Positions 33,632 to 45,890 of a DNA stretch of 64,000 nucleotides are shown here, piece by piece. The notes beneath the pieces were generated by a model that ran no database searches, was not told where the DNA came from, and worked only from the letters and a program-made list of their open reading frames with translations. Numbering within the stretch: position 1 is the stretch's first letter; every line of letters starts with the position of its first letter. The position numbers and the translations under genes were made by a program. Origin of the DNA: Batillaria attramentaria (lineage: Eukaryota; Mollusca; Gastropoda; Batillariidae); assembly GCA_018292915.2 (NCBI GenBank), contig JACVVK020000201.1, forward strand, positions 620,001-684,000, in the 5' to 3' direction.

Positions 33632-34368
33632 AATGGTACTTGTAGGGCGCATTTCTTTACAACAAAACTAAACAAAGTTTGATCATATGGTACGGAGGAT
33701 GAGCTCTCCACTTTTGGGGTGTCCTTTTGACAGTACATGTAACTGAATTATTGGGAAAAAAAATATAGGCAAGAACGTATCCTATAGAAGAAAATAAGGT
33801 ACAGGCAAAGGCACGTTTACGTCAACCATACAGTGTTCAAACATCGCCACAGTCGCCACCGCACACGTTTTCAGCCAATATCGGCCGAAGGTTAACACTC
33901 ACATTCAGCGCCTGCCTGAGAAGTCTATGTGACACATATCATCGGAGAGCGGCCTTAAATGGAGCTGTCACTCATTATACAGTACCTACAGCACAGGAAT
34001 GCAAGAGCCCCTTCGTCGTCCTTCACAAGTTGTCAACACACGGCCCTGGGATGATGACTAGGAAAGAAAGGCCTGGCGCGCTCTTTGCGCTCTGAACGCA
34101 GCCCTGAACAGCCGGATTAACCTTAGGGTTTCCTTTTTTCGTCGGCAGAAGAAGGCTTGAACTAGAATCTGAAGGGGTTCTGCTAGGAAAGCTCGGCATT
34201 CTATCCGTGAGGTAATTTGACGGCAGCTTAGTCAGTATGGCTGGCACCTTACAGCGGCACTTTACAGATCAGTGACGCAAATTGACAAATCCTATAAGGA
34301 GTAAGAAGACAGAGAACGAGTGTAACTAGAAGCCCAGACGTATGGGGAAGACACACTGTCTTTCTTAT
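33632..34368. other. noncoding, nothing recognised
   Basis: No supported feature. Confidence 0.6.
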
Positions 34369-34600
34369 CTCGTAAAAGCCTATGTAAAAATCGAAATTTT
34401 TCTTGAAATCTTCAGATCAATAGAATTCACTTAAAGGCACAATTATGTAATCTGAAGTGGTCTCGGGTCTAGCGGGGGAAGGCCCACGCCTTGCGTAATA
34501 GTGGCTTGAAGTGGCTCCTACTTGTGTTCAGTGGCTTGTTCTTTTTAACCAATCTAATCATATAGCGGGGAGGGGATGGTCGGGCTCGGTTTCGTAAGAG
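34369..34600 (+). mobile_element. MITE family A, copy 2
   Basis: Starts CTCGTAAAAGCC and ends TTCGTAAGAG, with related inverted ends. The 232-bp interior matches 24268-24519 in the same orientation. TTAT lies directly before it, and TTTTAT directly after. Confidence 0.78.
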
Positions 34601-35565
34601 TTTTATGCGGCGAGGTATGACCATAGACCTCAACATTTTGAGCCAATCAGAAAATAGGTCAATCTTCGCTGCGGCCCAAGGACCCCACAAGATTTTGTCA
34701 GTACATAGCAACACGAAATGTAGTGCAGAAACTCCTGATTGAATCATTCATCCGCGAGAGACAAACTCATTCCATGTCTTTAATTTCAAGTCTAATCATC
34801 TGTATTCCCCAAAACAAAAGGAAAACAAGACATAGCGACTTTACTGAAACTGAAAACATGGCAAGTCTTTAGAAATGTATCTGGATGATCAAGCAACAAC
34901 AGAAAGCCCCCCCCCCCCCCCCACACACACACACCTCAAACAGAGGAAACCAATCCAAACTCCATCAAACCGCTACCATACAGTCTCTACATCCAGCAAT
35001 AAACTTACCATCGGATGTTTTTGTTACGTTCAATTGACAAAGAGAGAGAGAGAGAGAGAGAGAGAGGTCCGTCCGGCTGTTGAAATTATCATACACTCTC
35101 TACATCCAACAATAAACTCTCTCACAGCCCCCCCACCCCCACCCAACACGCCCCCTTCTGTCTTAACTGACAAGAGTTCATGCACCCCGCTTGTCAGCGT
35201 TACGAAAATTAATGCTTGGATGAGTGATGTCTTTGTTCTGATTAAATCCTCGCTTAAACGGATCCATTGAATTATCTGCATAAATTATGCTGGAACCCGG
35301 CCGAGATTGTTCCACAGACAGGAATAGTTACATGTCGTGTGATGTACGAAAATAATGGCAGACGACAGTTTTGTCCTTTTCAACTTGTGTTCAGGGGGTG
35401 CGGGTGGGAGCGGGGGGATATTAATTTCGCAAGTTGTAAAACTCTACTCATACTAGCTCTTTCCCGGATCCCCGGATGGGGAACGGAGGGGGCGAGATAG
35501 CAAGTTTAAAAGCAAGGTATCAACTGAATACCGATGCTATAATTATGTGCAACTGTGTCAGCATC
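34601..35565. other. noncoding region with an (AG)n microsatellite
   Basis: An AG run (35038-35066) is flanked by two near-identical stretches, TCTCTACATCCAGCAATAAAC (first 20 bases at about 34983) and TCTCTACATCCAACAATAAA (about 35093), a local duplication. C runs precede both. No gene. Confidence 0.6.
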
Positions 35566-35577
35566 TGCACAGTTGGT

Positions 35578-35649
35578 CCGTCTTTGATATCACCCGTATG
35601 TGGTGGAAAAGGACGTTAAACCCCCAAACACCCACCCACCCACCCACCT
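35578..35649 (+). mobile_element. 5'-truncated SINE copy with 12-bp target duplication
   Basis: Only the distal core and tail remain: CGTCTTTGATATCACCCG, GGACGTTAAAC and a CCCA run. TGCACAGTTGGT flanks it exactly on both sides (35566-35577 and 35650-35661). Truncation of the 5' end with a perfect duplication is the signature of target-primed reverse transcription. Confidence 0.92.
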
Positions 35650-35661
35650 TGCACAGTTGGT

Positions 35662-36293
35662 AACAAAGCTGAGAGACACGTTTTTTACCGCAAGGGCAGA
35701 CAACTCTGGAAAGGAGATCAAAGCTTTCACTGGCAGCATATTTGGTAAGGTAATCTTTCCCGAACAAACTTTATACTCCCCTTTTTGGGTTTTGGCTTTC
35801 CACATGGACAACTCCTGCACTTCTATGTCCAATACAGAGCAAACGAGTGTGTCTTTGAAATCCTTCTTGGTAGTCTTGAAATTTCGTGGTTTTCATTCTC
35901 AAGTCTCTCTCCGGGTTCCAATGTTCTTTCGACTTCACGTTTAGCATACAAGCCTGTTTTGCACAACGCATTTTTTTAAAACTTTTATTTCTCACGTCTC
36001 CGAGTTGCAGTGTTGTGTAGGCTCGGCGTTTAGCTCATCACACGCATGTTTCGCTTTCCTTTACATACGGGGGCACAGCGCAATGTCTGGTACAGGGAAA
36101 CATTACAAGCACCTCATTACCACCTCATTACCACCCTCTAGGGCCCCTAGTGATGCCGCATGATGTGGGAACGTGTTGCCTGTCTCACCACACTGAGCTG
36201 TCATCCCTCACACACCCCTCACTCACACAGGTGCACACGCCGGCACAAACCTCACTTGCGGAGGGGGGGGGGGGGGGTAGTCAAAATGGCGGA
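35662..36293. other. noncoding, nothing recognised
   Basis: No supported feature apart from a G run at about 36261-36277. Confidence 0.6.
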
Positions 36294-36457
36294 GGGTGGG
36301 TGGGTGGGTTTAAGGGTTAAACGTCTTTTTTCCACCACACATGGGTATCATCAAAGACGGGGCAACGAGAAAAAGGCCAGTATGCACCACATAATTATAT
36401 TTGACCCCATGCGGGAATCGAACTCACGACCTGGTCGACTGTCCCCGGGGCTCCCCC
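36294..36457 (-). mobile_element. SINE copy, diverged head
   Basis: Read on the minus strand: a tRNA-like head with GTGAGTTCGATTCCCG as box B, GGCCTTTTTCTCGTTGCCCC, GTCTTTGAT and AACGTTTAACC, ending in CCCA repeats. Box A is damaged. Confidence 0.82.
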
Positions 36458-36525
36458 GAAATGGTGGGGAGTGTTTTCTGTGTTTCTACGGTTCGATACG
36501 TTTGACGGACAACACTACTACATGT

Positions 36526-36596
36526 ACTACTAATAATAATTACACAGCGTTTTAACCTATTAATAAACAATACTTCTAAGCGCTTAAAAAGGTAAA
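36526..36596 (-). mobile_element. possible LINE 3' tail
   Basis: The minus strand reads AAGCGCTTAGAAGTATTG, AAAACGCTGTGTAATTATTATTAG (about 24 bases, given here as AAAACGCTGTG plus an ATT tail), resembling the hairpin-plus-ATT ends at 19989 and 28575. Short and diverged. Confidence 0.4.
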
Positions 36597-36973
36597 CTGA
36601 AATAACAATTGAAAAATCCGCCATACTGATTAACCCTGGTAGTGAAGAGGACTTAGAAAATGAAGTCTCAACACGTCGTTTAAACTAACCCAGTTTCCTT
36701 TCTGCCGTGTACTTTGGAACCGTTTTCTCTTTGGTTATCCGCCATCTTGGTTGCCCGCCGTCAACCTTGCCTCCCAGAATCGTTGATATCAGACATGTCC
36801 CATGACGAGGAACAAGCGATAGGCTGGTTTGTCTCACGCCGAACATGCTAGGACAAGGAGTGAGAGGTCGTTATGTAGGCGAAGCAATGACCGAAACGCT
36901 TGTCGAGGGTTTTTTGTTTGTTTTTTTCCCGAGGTGAGGTGTACGGGGACTTGGAAACCAGGAACACTGAGAC

Positions 36974-36978
<5 letters not shown>

Positions 36979-37027
<49 letters not shown>
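36979..37027. repeat. (CA)n microsatellite
   Basis: About 48 bp of CA. The 380 bp before it (36597-36978) hold no supported gene. Confidence 0.95.
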
Positions 37028-37032
<5 letters not shown>

Positions 37033-37177
37033 ACAGGTGATGTATTTGAAGTAGAATAAGGTGTACAGTCATGTGCTCTTCAACGTTAGGCTGCTGACTT
37101 CAGAGTGTTTTAATTGTCAAACACAGATATATAATTATGCCCACCAAGTCTCCTATACCTGGACGCATGTCTGGTTT

Positions 37178-37209
37178 GGGGGGGGGGGGGGGGGGGGTAG
37201 GGGCGCGCT

Positions 37210-37271
<62 letters not shown>

Positions 37272-37306
37272 TGCGCGCGCGAAGAGAGAGAGAGAGAGAG
37301 AGAGAG
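37178..37306. repeat. G-run, (CG)n, (CA)n, (CG)n and (AG)n compound tract
   Basis: A run of about 20 G, short CG steps, about 50 bp of CA, GTGCGCGCGC and an AG run, all contiguous. A CA core between CG steps is a strong Z-DNA candidate. Confidence 0.94.
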
Positions 37307-39821
37307 AATTTGGAACATTTTGTTTTGTACGCGGTAAGGATAATATCTGCCCACTATAGACACAGTCATCCTGCCATTTCTCAACGGCAACTTGCTCTTT
37401 TTTTTTAGGGGGGGGGGGGGGATGGGAGGCGGGGAGGGGGAGTTCGAGGGGGACCGAAAAAAGACAAAAACGGATTCCAGCGCAAGCTCATTTAACAACC
37501 AGAAATGCAGACAAGACAAGCTTCTGTCCACGAAGGGATGTGTCAGTCGACGTGGAAAACAGCTAAAAATCGCCTCTGTCTTCAAGCTGATGACGTCCGT
37601 GAAAACGTATTGTGAAAAGAACATCAGGCATGCTAGAATTACAAGTCCAATTTAAATAAACATGACACTTCCCTGTCTTCTTTATTCAAACAACAATTGA
37701 TAATACAAAAAAATATCAACTTCGCTTGTCGAGAGCCGGTTCAGGGAGGATGTTGCTCTACAATCATCTGGAACATAGGTCTCATCGCAAACAGACTTGA
37801 CAAGCACTTAAACCCTTTTGCAAGATGACGGTTACCTTTCTCTTTAGTGGCCGCCATGCCCGCTAAATGTTGTGGCATTCTACTGACGAGAAATCAGTTA
37901 CCGATGTGGCGACTGTTCAACTCATGGTATGTTGCTCACTGGATCTACAGAACACATTTCTCTCCTGTGACGAAACGAAAAGAAAAAGAACCGCATGGCT
38001 CAGCTTACTGCAATCTTTGCGCACCAGGCAGAGAAATCCATTCGAGTATCATCAATATTAAGCCTTGCATTGTGCGCCGTGTTACACTGAAAGCACAAAC
38101 ACGCATGATCCGAGGGCGTTTTTGCTGCAGTTGTCTGAATCAATGTGTGCTTGGCGTCACAGCTTGTCAAGGTTTCAGGACACAGAAAGAATCCCCGTAT
38201 TTTCCTCAGTTTTAAAACCCTGCCCTTTATGTGGAGCCTGTGGTACGGCAAAATTATTTTTTTCATTTCTTTTTGTGACTCCAGACAGGCAATAATTTTA
38301 CCATTTTTTTAAAGGACGAGTTGACAAAGCGTTTGCGTTCAATGTTGGGAAAGGCCAGGTAAAACGGGGAAGTACCTTATACCTTGTGCTGGCCGGGAAC
38401 AAAAATACACTGACTCTTTCCTACTGAGAGAACCCTGTTTTCAACTTTAATTACACCCCCACAGCCCGTCAACAAGAAAATTATATTTTCCTTCAGATCT
38501 GCGTTTGCTCTCTCTCTGTGAATTTATGATGAAAATCTACCATTAATTTTCATGAAAGTTTGTTTTTCTTCTATGGAGCAGAACGGAAGAAAAAACATGC
38601 TAACCAGTGTAGTTATACACGTAGAAATTTATGCTTCCATACGGGAAAACCAGAAGCAGTCATCAAACCCTCAGCATGTGTTTATTCATTTTTGTCGAGA
38701 AGGGCGTGACCACTCCAGAGAGCAGAAGGAAGTGGTCACGGGCGAGTGAGCATCACCTGCACGCTATCATCATCATTAGGAGTTTTGTGTTCGAAAGTTG
38801 ACTGCCAGCATCCGGGGCGTGACGGTGAAGTCACCAAACCGTGACCACATCAATACCAACACTCATATTCCACTGAAGGTCAAAGTTGTTTGGTTGTGGT
38901 CGACCTGCCACGAAAGCTGAAATCGTGACCCGTGTCAGGAAAGAACAAGTCTTTAGGTCTTGATGACCACTGAAAGCCTGTGTTTTCCTCAGATTAATCT
39001 ATTAGCCTTCTTCTTTTTCGCCCTGGTCTCTCAGATGGTGGTGTCTGTTCTTTGTGCTAAAGCTGCCGGATGCCGTAGGTCGTCCTGACTGTCAACAGCT
39101 TCATGCAGAGTTGAGTATTTCACCTCTGTCTCCAAAACATCTTCATTCACTATGCTCAGAGATGACCTTTCCTCTCTTTATCAAAACATCTTCATTCACT
39201 GTGCCCTGGCTGCTTATATATATCCCTTCGCTCATTTATTAAAAAAAAACAAATGCAATTCCAATCGCGCAGAGGTTCATTCAGTGAGCTACAGTTGCCA
39301 TACACAAATTTCCACACGGAGAGGCATGATGGTTCCTGCAGAGCACGGCAAACCGTGTGTGAAGGAGTGAATGGACATTCGGATGTGAATAGAATCACAG
39401 GAAGTCAGGTATTAGCTGTCGCTGATGTGGCTTTGTTGGCGCGCAATGAGCGGACAATAACCAATCGCTGAATGAGCAAAACGGGACAGAAAGACACGGC
39501 ACGGCATGGCAAACGAAGAAGTAAAGGTTGAAAAAGCGAAAAAAGAGACGTTGGACGCGGCAGGGGAGAGAGTTGTGTTTGTAAGGGCCAAGTACGAGGT
39601 TAGATCTACAGACCCCAGCGCAGAATGAAAGGAGAAAATGATAGGGAAAGAGACGGTGAGGGTGGGATAGGGTGACTGAAAGGAACTACGAAAATTAAAA
39701 CTGCCCCCCTCCCTAACACACACACATACAAGAACAACAACAACAACAAAACCCAACAAGCAACAAATTACCATCACCACCACCACCACCAACAACAACA
39801 ACCAACCAAACCGGACAAATC
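37307..39821. other. noncoding region
   Basis: About 2.5 kb without a supported gene. Short frames lack ATG or similarity. A G run occurs at about 37409-37421, and AAC and CAC triplets at about 39733-39803. Confidence 0.55.
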
Positions 39822-39990
39822 AAGATAATAATATGGGTATTTAAGGGACGCCCTCCCTCTCGCAGGAGCTCAGGGCGCCTTGCAATCCACACGTACACAC
39901 CCAGAAACACACACAGCATGCCTCCACACATGCATTTAATTACAAACACATAATGTGCAGCATCATACACAGCCTCCCCTGCCCCCGACT

Positions 39991-40021
<31 letters not shown>

Positions 40022-40205
40022 GACCAGCAAGATGGTGATGTGGCAACAGTCTTTGGTTGAGGGAAGCGAAGAGGTGAGTTTTCAGGTTTTCATGATGATT
40101 TTGTGTCTGCATATCTGATGCTGGGAGATTATTCCAACACGTCGGGCCTTCAAGGAAAAGTGCACTTCTAAACTGAATGATTCTTGATTGCACAAATTTC
40201 ATTCT
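39822..40205 (-). mobile_element. LINE 3' fragment with RT C-terminus
   Basis: On the minus strand a frame from 40202 reads QFRSALFLEGPTCWNNLP, then ENLKTHLF. This matches the PxxWNxLP...LKTxLF motif found at the C-terminus of many CR1/L2/Jockey-type LINE reverse transcriptases. A stop lies directly upstream in frame, so only the end survives. The 3' UTR includes a CA microsatellite (39997-40020), GGCGCCCTGAGC and GGAGGGCGTCCC arms, and ends in ATT repeats. Confidence 0.7.
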
Positions 40206-41046
40206 TCATCTTATTCACTCCGTTAAAAAGTGTTTCAAACGACAGCCTGTTCCTGTCTACCGTTTAGCATCTTGTTGACGGTTCTTTCACCCAACGTCAG
40301 TGTTTGGACCTGCGAGTATCGCCTTACATGCAAATGAGATTCCATGTTATTTCAAAGTAGTTTTGAATGTTTCTTTGTGGAAAGTACTGTAAGTGCTGGT
40401 CGTACCAGCCCTACTCTGAGGTCGTACACACTGACGTACGTATCAGATATACAAGTCGTAGGTTTCGGTTCCAGATTGACATGATAGCGTGAAAAACGAA
40501 AAGACACACCAACAATGCCACGCAAACAAGGTGATACAAAGTTATTGGCGTACAAACACCTGGAGGCAAGACTCACCCCCCCCCCCCCTCTCTGCTCGCA
40601 CCGTCAGTTCAGTGAACCGTGTCCGCGAGGGAGTACAAACGTGACACGCCCCAAGGGAGCGGGGGGAGGGGTTCCATGGTGAATGACCAGCAAGTGCCTT
40701 GTACATGTCAGCTTTCTTAATTAATGCCTGCCTCTCAGCTGGACGTGGATTAACGTTAATCCTATCCACAAAGGGGCGTGCATGGGCGACAAATCTATTA
40801 ACCGCCCTTCAGGTCTCTCCAGCATTCATCGTAAACTAGGTGTCAGACGTCCATGTTCGGTCGTTATTGTGTGTATTGTGTCCAAACGCTTGTCCGCGGC
40901 CGCTCCAGGTCAACTCTCGGACACAAGGGGGCAGGCAAAGCAGATAGTGGACATTTAAAGGACAGTGTATGCATGCAGACAGACAGACTGGACACTGGAG
41001 GAGGTGGACTGAATGATGAGTTGACGGACAGAATAACTGACTGACT
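40206..41046. other. noncoding, nothing recognised
   Basis: No supported gene. It may contain older parts of the LINE fragment to its left, but no reading frame shows it. Confidence 0.5.
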
Positions 41047-41141
41047 CTCTCTCTCTCTCTCGGCCAATAGCTTTACCGTTGATAAATAAAGGATCATTGT
41101 CATTGTCACTCTCTCTCTCTCTTAAACCCCCAAACACTCCC

Positions 41142-41213
<72 letters not shown>

Positions 41214-41250
41214 GTCATGATAATAATAATAATAATACTGAGTAATGATA

Positions 41251-41283
<33 letters not shown>
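41047..41283. repeat. (CT)n, (CA)n, (AAT)n and (GT)n cluster
   Basis: Three CT runs, a CA run (about 41168-41211), AAT repeats (41219-41237) and a GT run (41252-41283). The CA and GT runs could pair as a stem of about 30 bp across a 40-bp loop. Confidence 0.93.
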
Positions 41284-41284
<1 letters not shown>

Positions 41285-42135
41285 CTTAAGCAGCGAATCC
41301 TTTGCATTTGGAGAGCAGCGCTCTCTAAAAACTATGTATTATTATTACCATTATTCTACGCTGTTTATTTCGGCACTCCTGAGTCGTGCATACCGAGTTG
41401 TCTAGAGTATTTCTTTGATCCGCATGAAGAGCCTACACACAGCCATTTTGCTCGTCCAGAGCCGGGTACTATCTTCATTCACAAACCCCCTGAAAAAGAG
41501 ACACAATAGCGACCGGAGTAAGGTCTTCGCGGTATTGGCGTTCTCTCTCGCCGATTGGTCAATAAAAAGGTCGACTTGGTCGATTGTATGAGGACAAAAC
41601 AGGCCTTCCGTCGCGACCGAGTATCTTTTCGGAGAAGCTCTTCTTGATCCCCCCCCCCCCCCCCCTCTTCAGCCAACAAAATGGTGTCTTTTTAACCCCG
41701 AAACGAATGATGGCTGTGGACGAGGATTCGGACCATAAAGCATGTTAAAGCAACAGGTCAAGGAGAAGGAATAGACCTGACCACAATGGAATCCCGGGTC
41801 CCGTCCACAATAATTCGTGTACTCGCGTACGGCAGAGATTTACTGCAAGGTACCCGCGTGCGTAGGTGCCTGAATTCCCCGTCAGAAATCTGCGATGCAT
41901 GGCGGTGAACGTTTCAAAAGTCGAAAGCTTGGTGAATGGTAGGACGAAGACGTTCCGTTTATCATTTCTGGTTGTTATTTTTTTTGTATCAGAAACAGAC
42001 AAGATCCATACACCCTGAGTGAAGCCCCCCCCCCCCCCCTTAATTTTGTTATAATTTTTATGAAGTAGGTTTAACGCATTTCCATGTCTTTGTAAAACGG
42101 CCGTACAGATTCGATATATGGGGGAACGTTAAAAT
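41284..42135. other. noncoding, nothing recognised
   Basis: No supported feature apart from C runs at about 41650-41665 and 42027-42039. Confidence 0.6.
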
Positions 42136-42148
42136 CAAAGCAAACAAG

Positions 42149-42151
42149 GGT

Positions 42152-42203
<52 letters not shown>

Positions 42204-42357
42204 GGATTTAACGTCCTTTTCCACCACGTACGGGTGATATCAAAGATGGAGTCTCGAGAAAAAGGCCAGCACAAATATTTGGCCCACGCCGGAATTCGAA
42301 CTCACGACCCGAGCATTGAAAGTCCAACGCTCTACCATTCGGCTGTCCCGACTCCCC
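42149..42357 (-). mobile_element. SINE copy with tail expanded to (CA)n
   Basis: Complete tRNA-like head, core and GGACGTTAAA on the minus strand, but the usual CCCA tail is replaced by about 48 bp of CA (GT on the plus strand, 42152-42200). Near-matching flanks CAAAGCAAACAAG and CAAAACAAACAAA suggest a target duplication, though the right one lies in an AAAC repeat. Confidence 0.88.
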
Positions 42358-42488
42358 TCAAAACAAACAAACAAACAAACAAACAAACAAACTCCAGGTA
42401 CTCCTTTTCTTCTTGAAATCCATTCTTTTATTCTCGAGTCTTTACGATCTACATGCCAGAAACTCCACGCAGAGATGTGCCGTTTAAG

Positions 42489-42660
42489 GGGGTGGGTGGG
42501 TGATCGGAAGTTTAACGTCCTGTTCCACCACGTAAGGGTGATATCAAAGACGGGGCAACGAGAATAGACCAGCACAAATATTTGGCCCCAGCCGGGATTC
42601 GAACTTACGACCCGAGCATTGAGAGTCCAACGCTCTACCATTCGGCTATCCCGGCTCCCC
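42489..42660 (-). mobile_element. full-length SINE copy with 12-bp target duplication
   Basis: On the minus strand: GGGAGCCGGGATAGCCGAAT, GTAGAGCGTTGGACTCTCAA, GCTCGGGTCGTAAGTTCGAA and TCCCGGCTGGGGCCAAATAT in succession, then CGTCTTTGATATCACCC, GGACGTTAAAC and a CCCA tail. GTGCCGTTTAAG flanks it exactly (42477-42488 and 42661-42672). One of the best copies for defining the family. Head boxes A and B are intact, so polymerase III transcription is plausible. Confidence 0.94.
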
Positions 42661-42672
42661 GTGCCGTTTAAG

Positions 42673-42941
42673 AAATGGTGGGACCTGTAATGAAATATTC
42701 AATAGTATTCAACAAACTCACCAGATGGGTGGGCACACTTTGACTTGAGATCAAATTCTGTAATATACATACAACTGTGACACATTAGCTGTGTGAGACA
42801 CAGGATTACTGAAGCCAATTGTGAATCTGATCTATACGGTTATGCTAACCGATAGTTTCTTTGTGCAAGTGGCAAAGTCCACCTGGGTGTTGGTGGTCTA
42901 TGGTTTAATTGTAGAGGTGACTATCGCTCACACCGCCGCGC

Positions 42942-42976
<35 letters not shown>

Positions 42977-44256
42977 TGACAGACTTGAACATTTTTGAAA
43001 CTGTCCTCACTAAAAACTAAATGCATGGTGGAAATTCAAAATGATATGATTATCATTCTAAAGATGATTCTTAATGAAAAAACAAAACAAATAAACAAAC
43101 AAAGAAACACCCCCCCCCCCAAAAAAAAAAAAAAAAAAAAACACAAAAAAAAACACACACACACAAAAAGAAAACCAACAAAAACAGCAAAAACAAACAA
43201 AAAACCAAACACAGCCGAGGACAAAGATAACATCGACAACAACGCTCGTGACAAGAACGACAACAACGACGACATCCAACACCACCATTTAAGCCACCAG
43301 AGTTGTTCCAAGGTCAACTACTGTTAAGTTAAACTAACCCCCAAGACAGGTTTAAATTTCGCCATCGCAAATGAGATTTTGTTGTTGTACGCTACAACAG
43401 TACAAAATTTCCACAGGCGGGAAACACAAGAAGATCAAGATGCCCTTCGCTTGAAAGGGTGAGTCCCGTAAACTTGATAAATATGCATTGCAGGTAAAGT
43501 GAACTAAGAGTCATTAAAACAGCTGTGAAGGGTTAAAGACAAACGCTGAGTCGCCGACTGTATCACTTACAAGCAGCGTCTCTTTTGTCCACTGATTTAT
43601 GGTGGGCAAGGGATTTGCTAGCATTCTCTTTTCGCTGTTTACATGCATGTACATGTCTTGTTCACTACGCCAGGCATCCAAATTCATGAGCCAGAAACAG
43701 AGAAAGCTCTAGTGCGTCAGAGCACTCAGTAACACGTTCCTTGTTGGTTCTGTTTTTGTGGCTGACTGATTTATTTTTTTTAATTACAGTTAAAAAATGA
43801 CGCTCTTTTGTTGCTATTTTTATTCTTGTGAGTGAAGTCGTGAAATGTTTGTTCTAATGCCCATTCCGAAACAAACAGTCAGACAGTTTAATGACGAAAA
43901 AATCTAGGAAAATTACAAAAAGAAAGCCGAGAAGTGCACTTTTATTTACGTAATAAAGGAAAACAGAGATACGACAGCTCTAAAGTAGCGTTTGGGGAAC
44001 GCACTGATGCAGCCCTTCTCGAAAACTGCTGTTGGCACTTTGGAAGTTTTTTTTTTATATTGAACTTCTTTTTCCACACACACCAGCTCGTTGTAAATCA
44101 AACACAGGGTAGGGTACATACATGTATACATACTGCAACAAATATACACATGTACATCATATGCGTTCGTACCCATACATGATTTCACTCATATCTGTAT
44201 GTATGAAGAATTGGTGGCACTTTGGAAGTTGCCCACCTCATGACAGGTCGCTTTAC
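42673..44256. other. noncoding region with simple repeats
   Basis: No supported gene. It holds an AG run (42943-42973) and a C-run/A-run/AAAC low-complexity block (about 43077-43210). Confidence 0.6.
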
Positions 44257-44315
44257 AAAGTCAAATCAAATCAAATCAAATCAAATCAAACACATCTTTA
44301 TTATCCCAAGCGGGA
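44257..44315 (-). mobile_element. LINE 3' tail, interrupted by a SINE
   Basis: The minus strand reads AAATTTCCCGCTTGGGATAA, TAAAGATGTG and a TTTGA repeat, a layout typical of LINE 3' ends. The SINE at 44316-44494 splits it. The part beyond the SINE continues at 44506. Confidence 0.55.
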
Positions 44316-44494
44316 GGGTGGGTGGGTGGGTGGGTGTTTGGGGGTTTAACGTCCTTTTCCACCACATAGGGTGATATCAAAGACGGGGCAACGATGAAAA
44401 AGCCAGCACAAATATTTGGCCCCAGCGGGGATCGAACTCACGACCCGAGCATTAGAAGTCCAACACTCTACCATTCGACCACCCCGGCTCCCCT
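44316..44494 (-). mobile_element. full-length SINE copy with 11-bp target duplication
   Basis: Complete head, core and CCCA tail on the minus strand. CCCAAGCGGGA flanks it exactly (44305-44315 and 44495-44505). It inserted into an older LINE tail. Confidence 0.93.
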
Positions 44495-44505
44495 CCCAAG
44501 CGGGA

Positions 44506-45787
44506 AATTTAGATATCACATAAAATAGTCTTAGTATTGATGATATGTATAATTGTAATACTGCTTTTCTCCCAGAATCTTGGACTTGTATGTTTTATTA
44601 ATTCTTATTCTGGGATTTTGCTTTTCCGTATTGTTTAATAAATTCACTGAATTTACTCCAGTGTCCTGTTTATTTTGACAACTCCGCCAGTATCTGCCTC
44701 TCGGGTCGTGTTGTAGTTACTGAAGGATTTTGCCCGTGGTACCGTTACAGTGGGTAAAGATGCGCACATGCGGTAGATCTTCTGGAACACAAAATTGATC
44801 TTAGTATTAATGATATGCATAATTTAGAATAGGTATTAAAGTTAAGTAACCTCGAATTAAAAAAATACACAGTATTTATCACAGTACAAAATCACAGACT
44901 CCATCCACCACGCACTTCCAGTCCATCCAACCACAGCATGAGACACGCCAGTGTCCTGCTTATTTTGGTTTGGGGTATCTTGTGTGAAAACATCGCCCTC
45001 GGTAAGCTCTCCCACGCATGGCCGGTCAGCCAGCACCCCCCACCTGAACTGGATCGCCAAATTTATTTTGTTGATGCAAGTGGATGATATCTTTTTTGAT
45101 GCTCGAGGAATGTTTTCTCAGTCTGACCCCTGGTGACGATGATCAGGGGGGCCCTTTGAAGCTTTGACACGTTTTGTCGTGCAACCCTACCCCAGTCTTT
45201 TGTGTTCACTCCTCGCCTATTTCATCCCACGGGCCGCGTTTTATCAGATAAAATTTTCATGACCTGTTGCGTACAGGGGGATCTGGGTGCAACACAAGGA
45301 GATAGTGAGGTTGATACCGAAAAATGACACACTGGCACGCTTCGGAATGTTCAAAACGGACGTTGAACGTGCTTGAAGGAATGTGAGCGGTGCCCAACAA
45401 GCCTACTTTTTAAACCCGCTATCCTCTTTCTCCTCTCCGGTGTTGATTCCTGGTAAGATTAAAAAAATAATCTCTGATATCAGACAGTTGACACAACAAG
45501 CATGTTCTTTGTGAAAGAAAGTTTTCCCATCAAAAGATCCAGACATTGTGTAGTCAGATTTTAACCGGATATTTCGGCGGCATATGCTTTATATTGTCAT
45601 GGTTTGTACTCTGCCTTTCTGAAAGGCATGTTTGGCTCCAAGGCCGTGCTTTCTTGACGATGTACGATCGTGTTACCTTAGAAAACAGACCACACTGTTT
45701 GCATTTAAATGGGCAACTTTGGGTGCCCAGCAATGAGACACATAGAGAGTTGCAAGAGTTCTGTTGCAACGAAACGAAACGAAACGA
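44506..45787. other. noncoding, nothing recognised
   Basis: Apart from the last bases of the interrupted LINE tail, no supported feature. Confidence 0.55.
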
Positions 45788-45890
45788 GGGTGGGTGGGAG
45801 TGTGTTAGGAGTTTAACGTCTTTTTCCACCACGTGTGATATCAAAGACGGGGCAACGAGAAAAATGCCAGCACAAATATTTGGCTCCAGC
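45788..45890 (-). mobile_element. 5'-truncated SINE copy between ACGAA repeats
   Basis: Retains core and tail (CTTTGATATCAC, AACGTTAAAC or near variants) and lacks the tRNA head. CGAAACGAAACGA lies on both sides. This is either a target duplication or a pre-existing ACGAA microsatellite that was hit. Confidence 0.85.
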
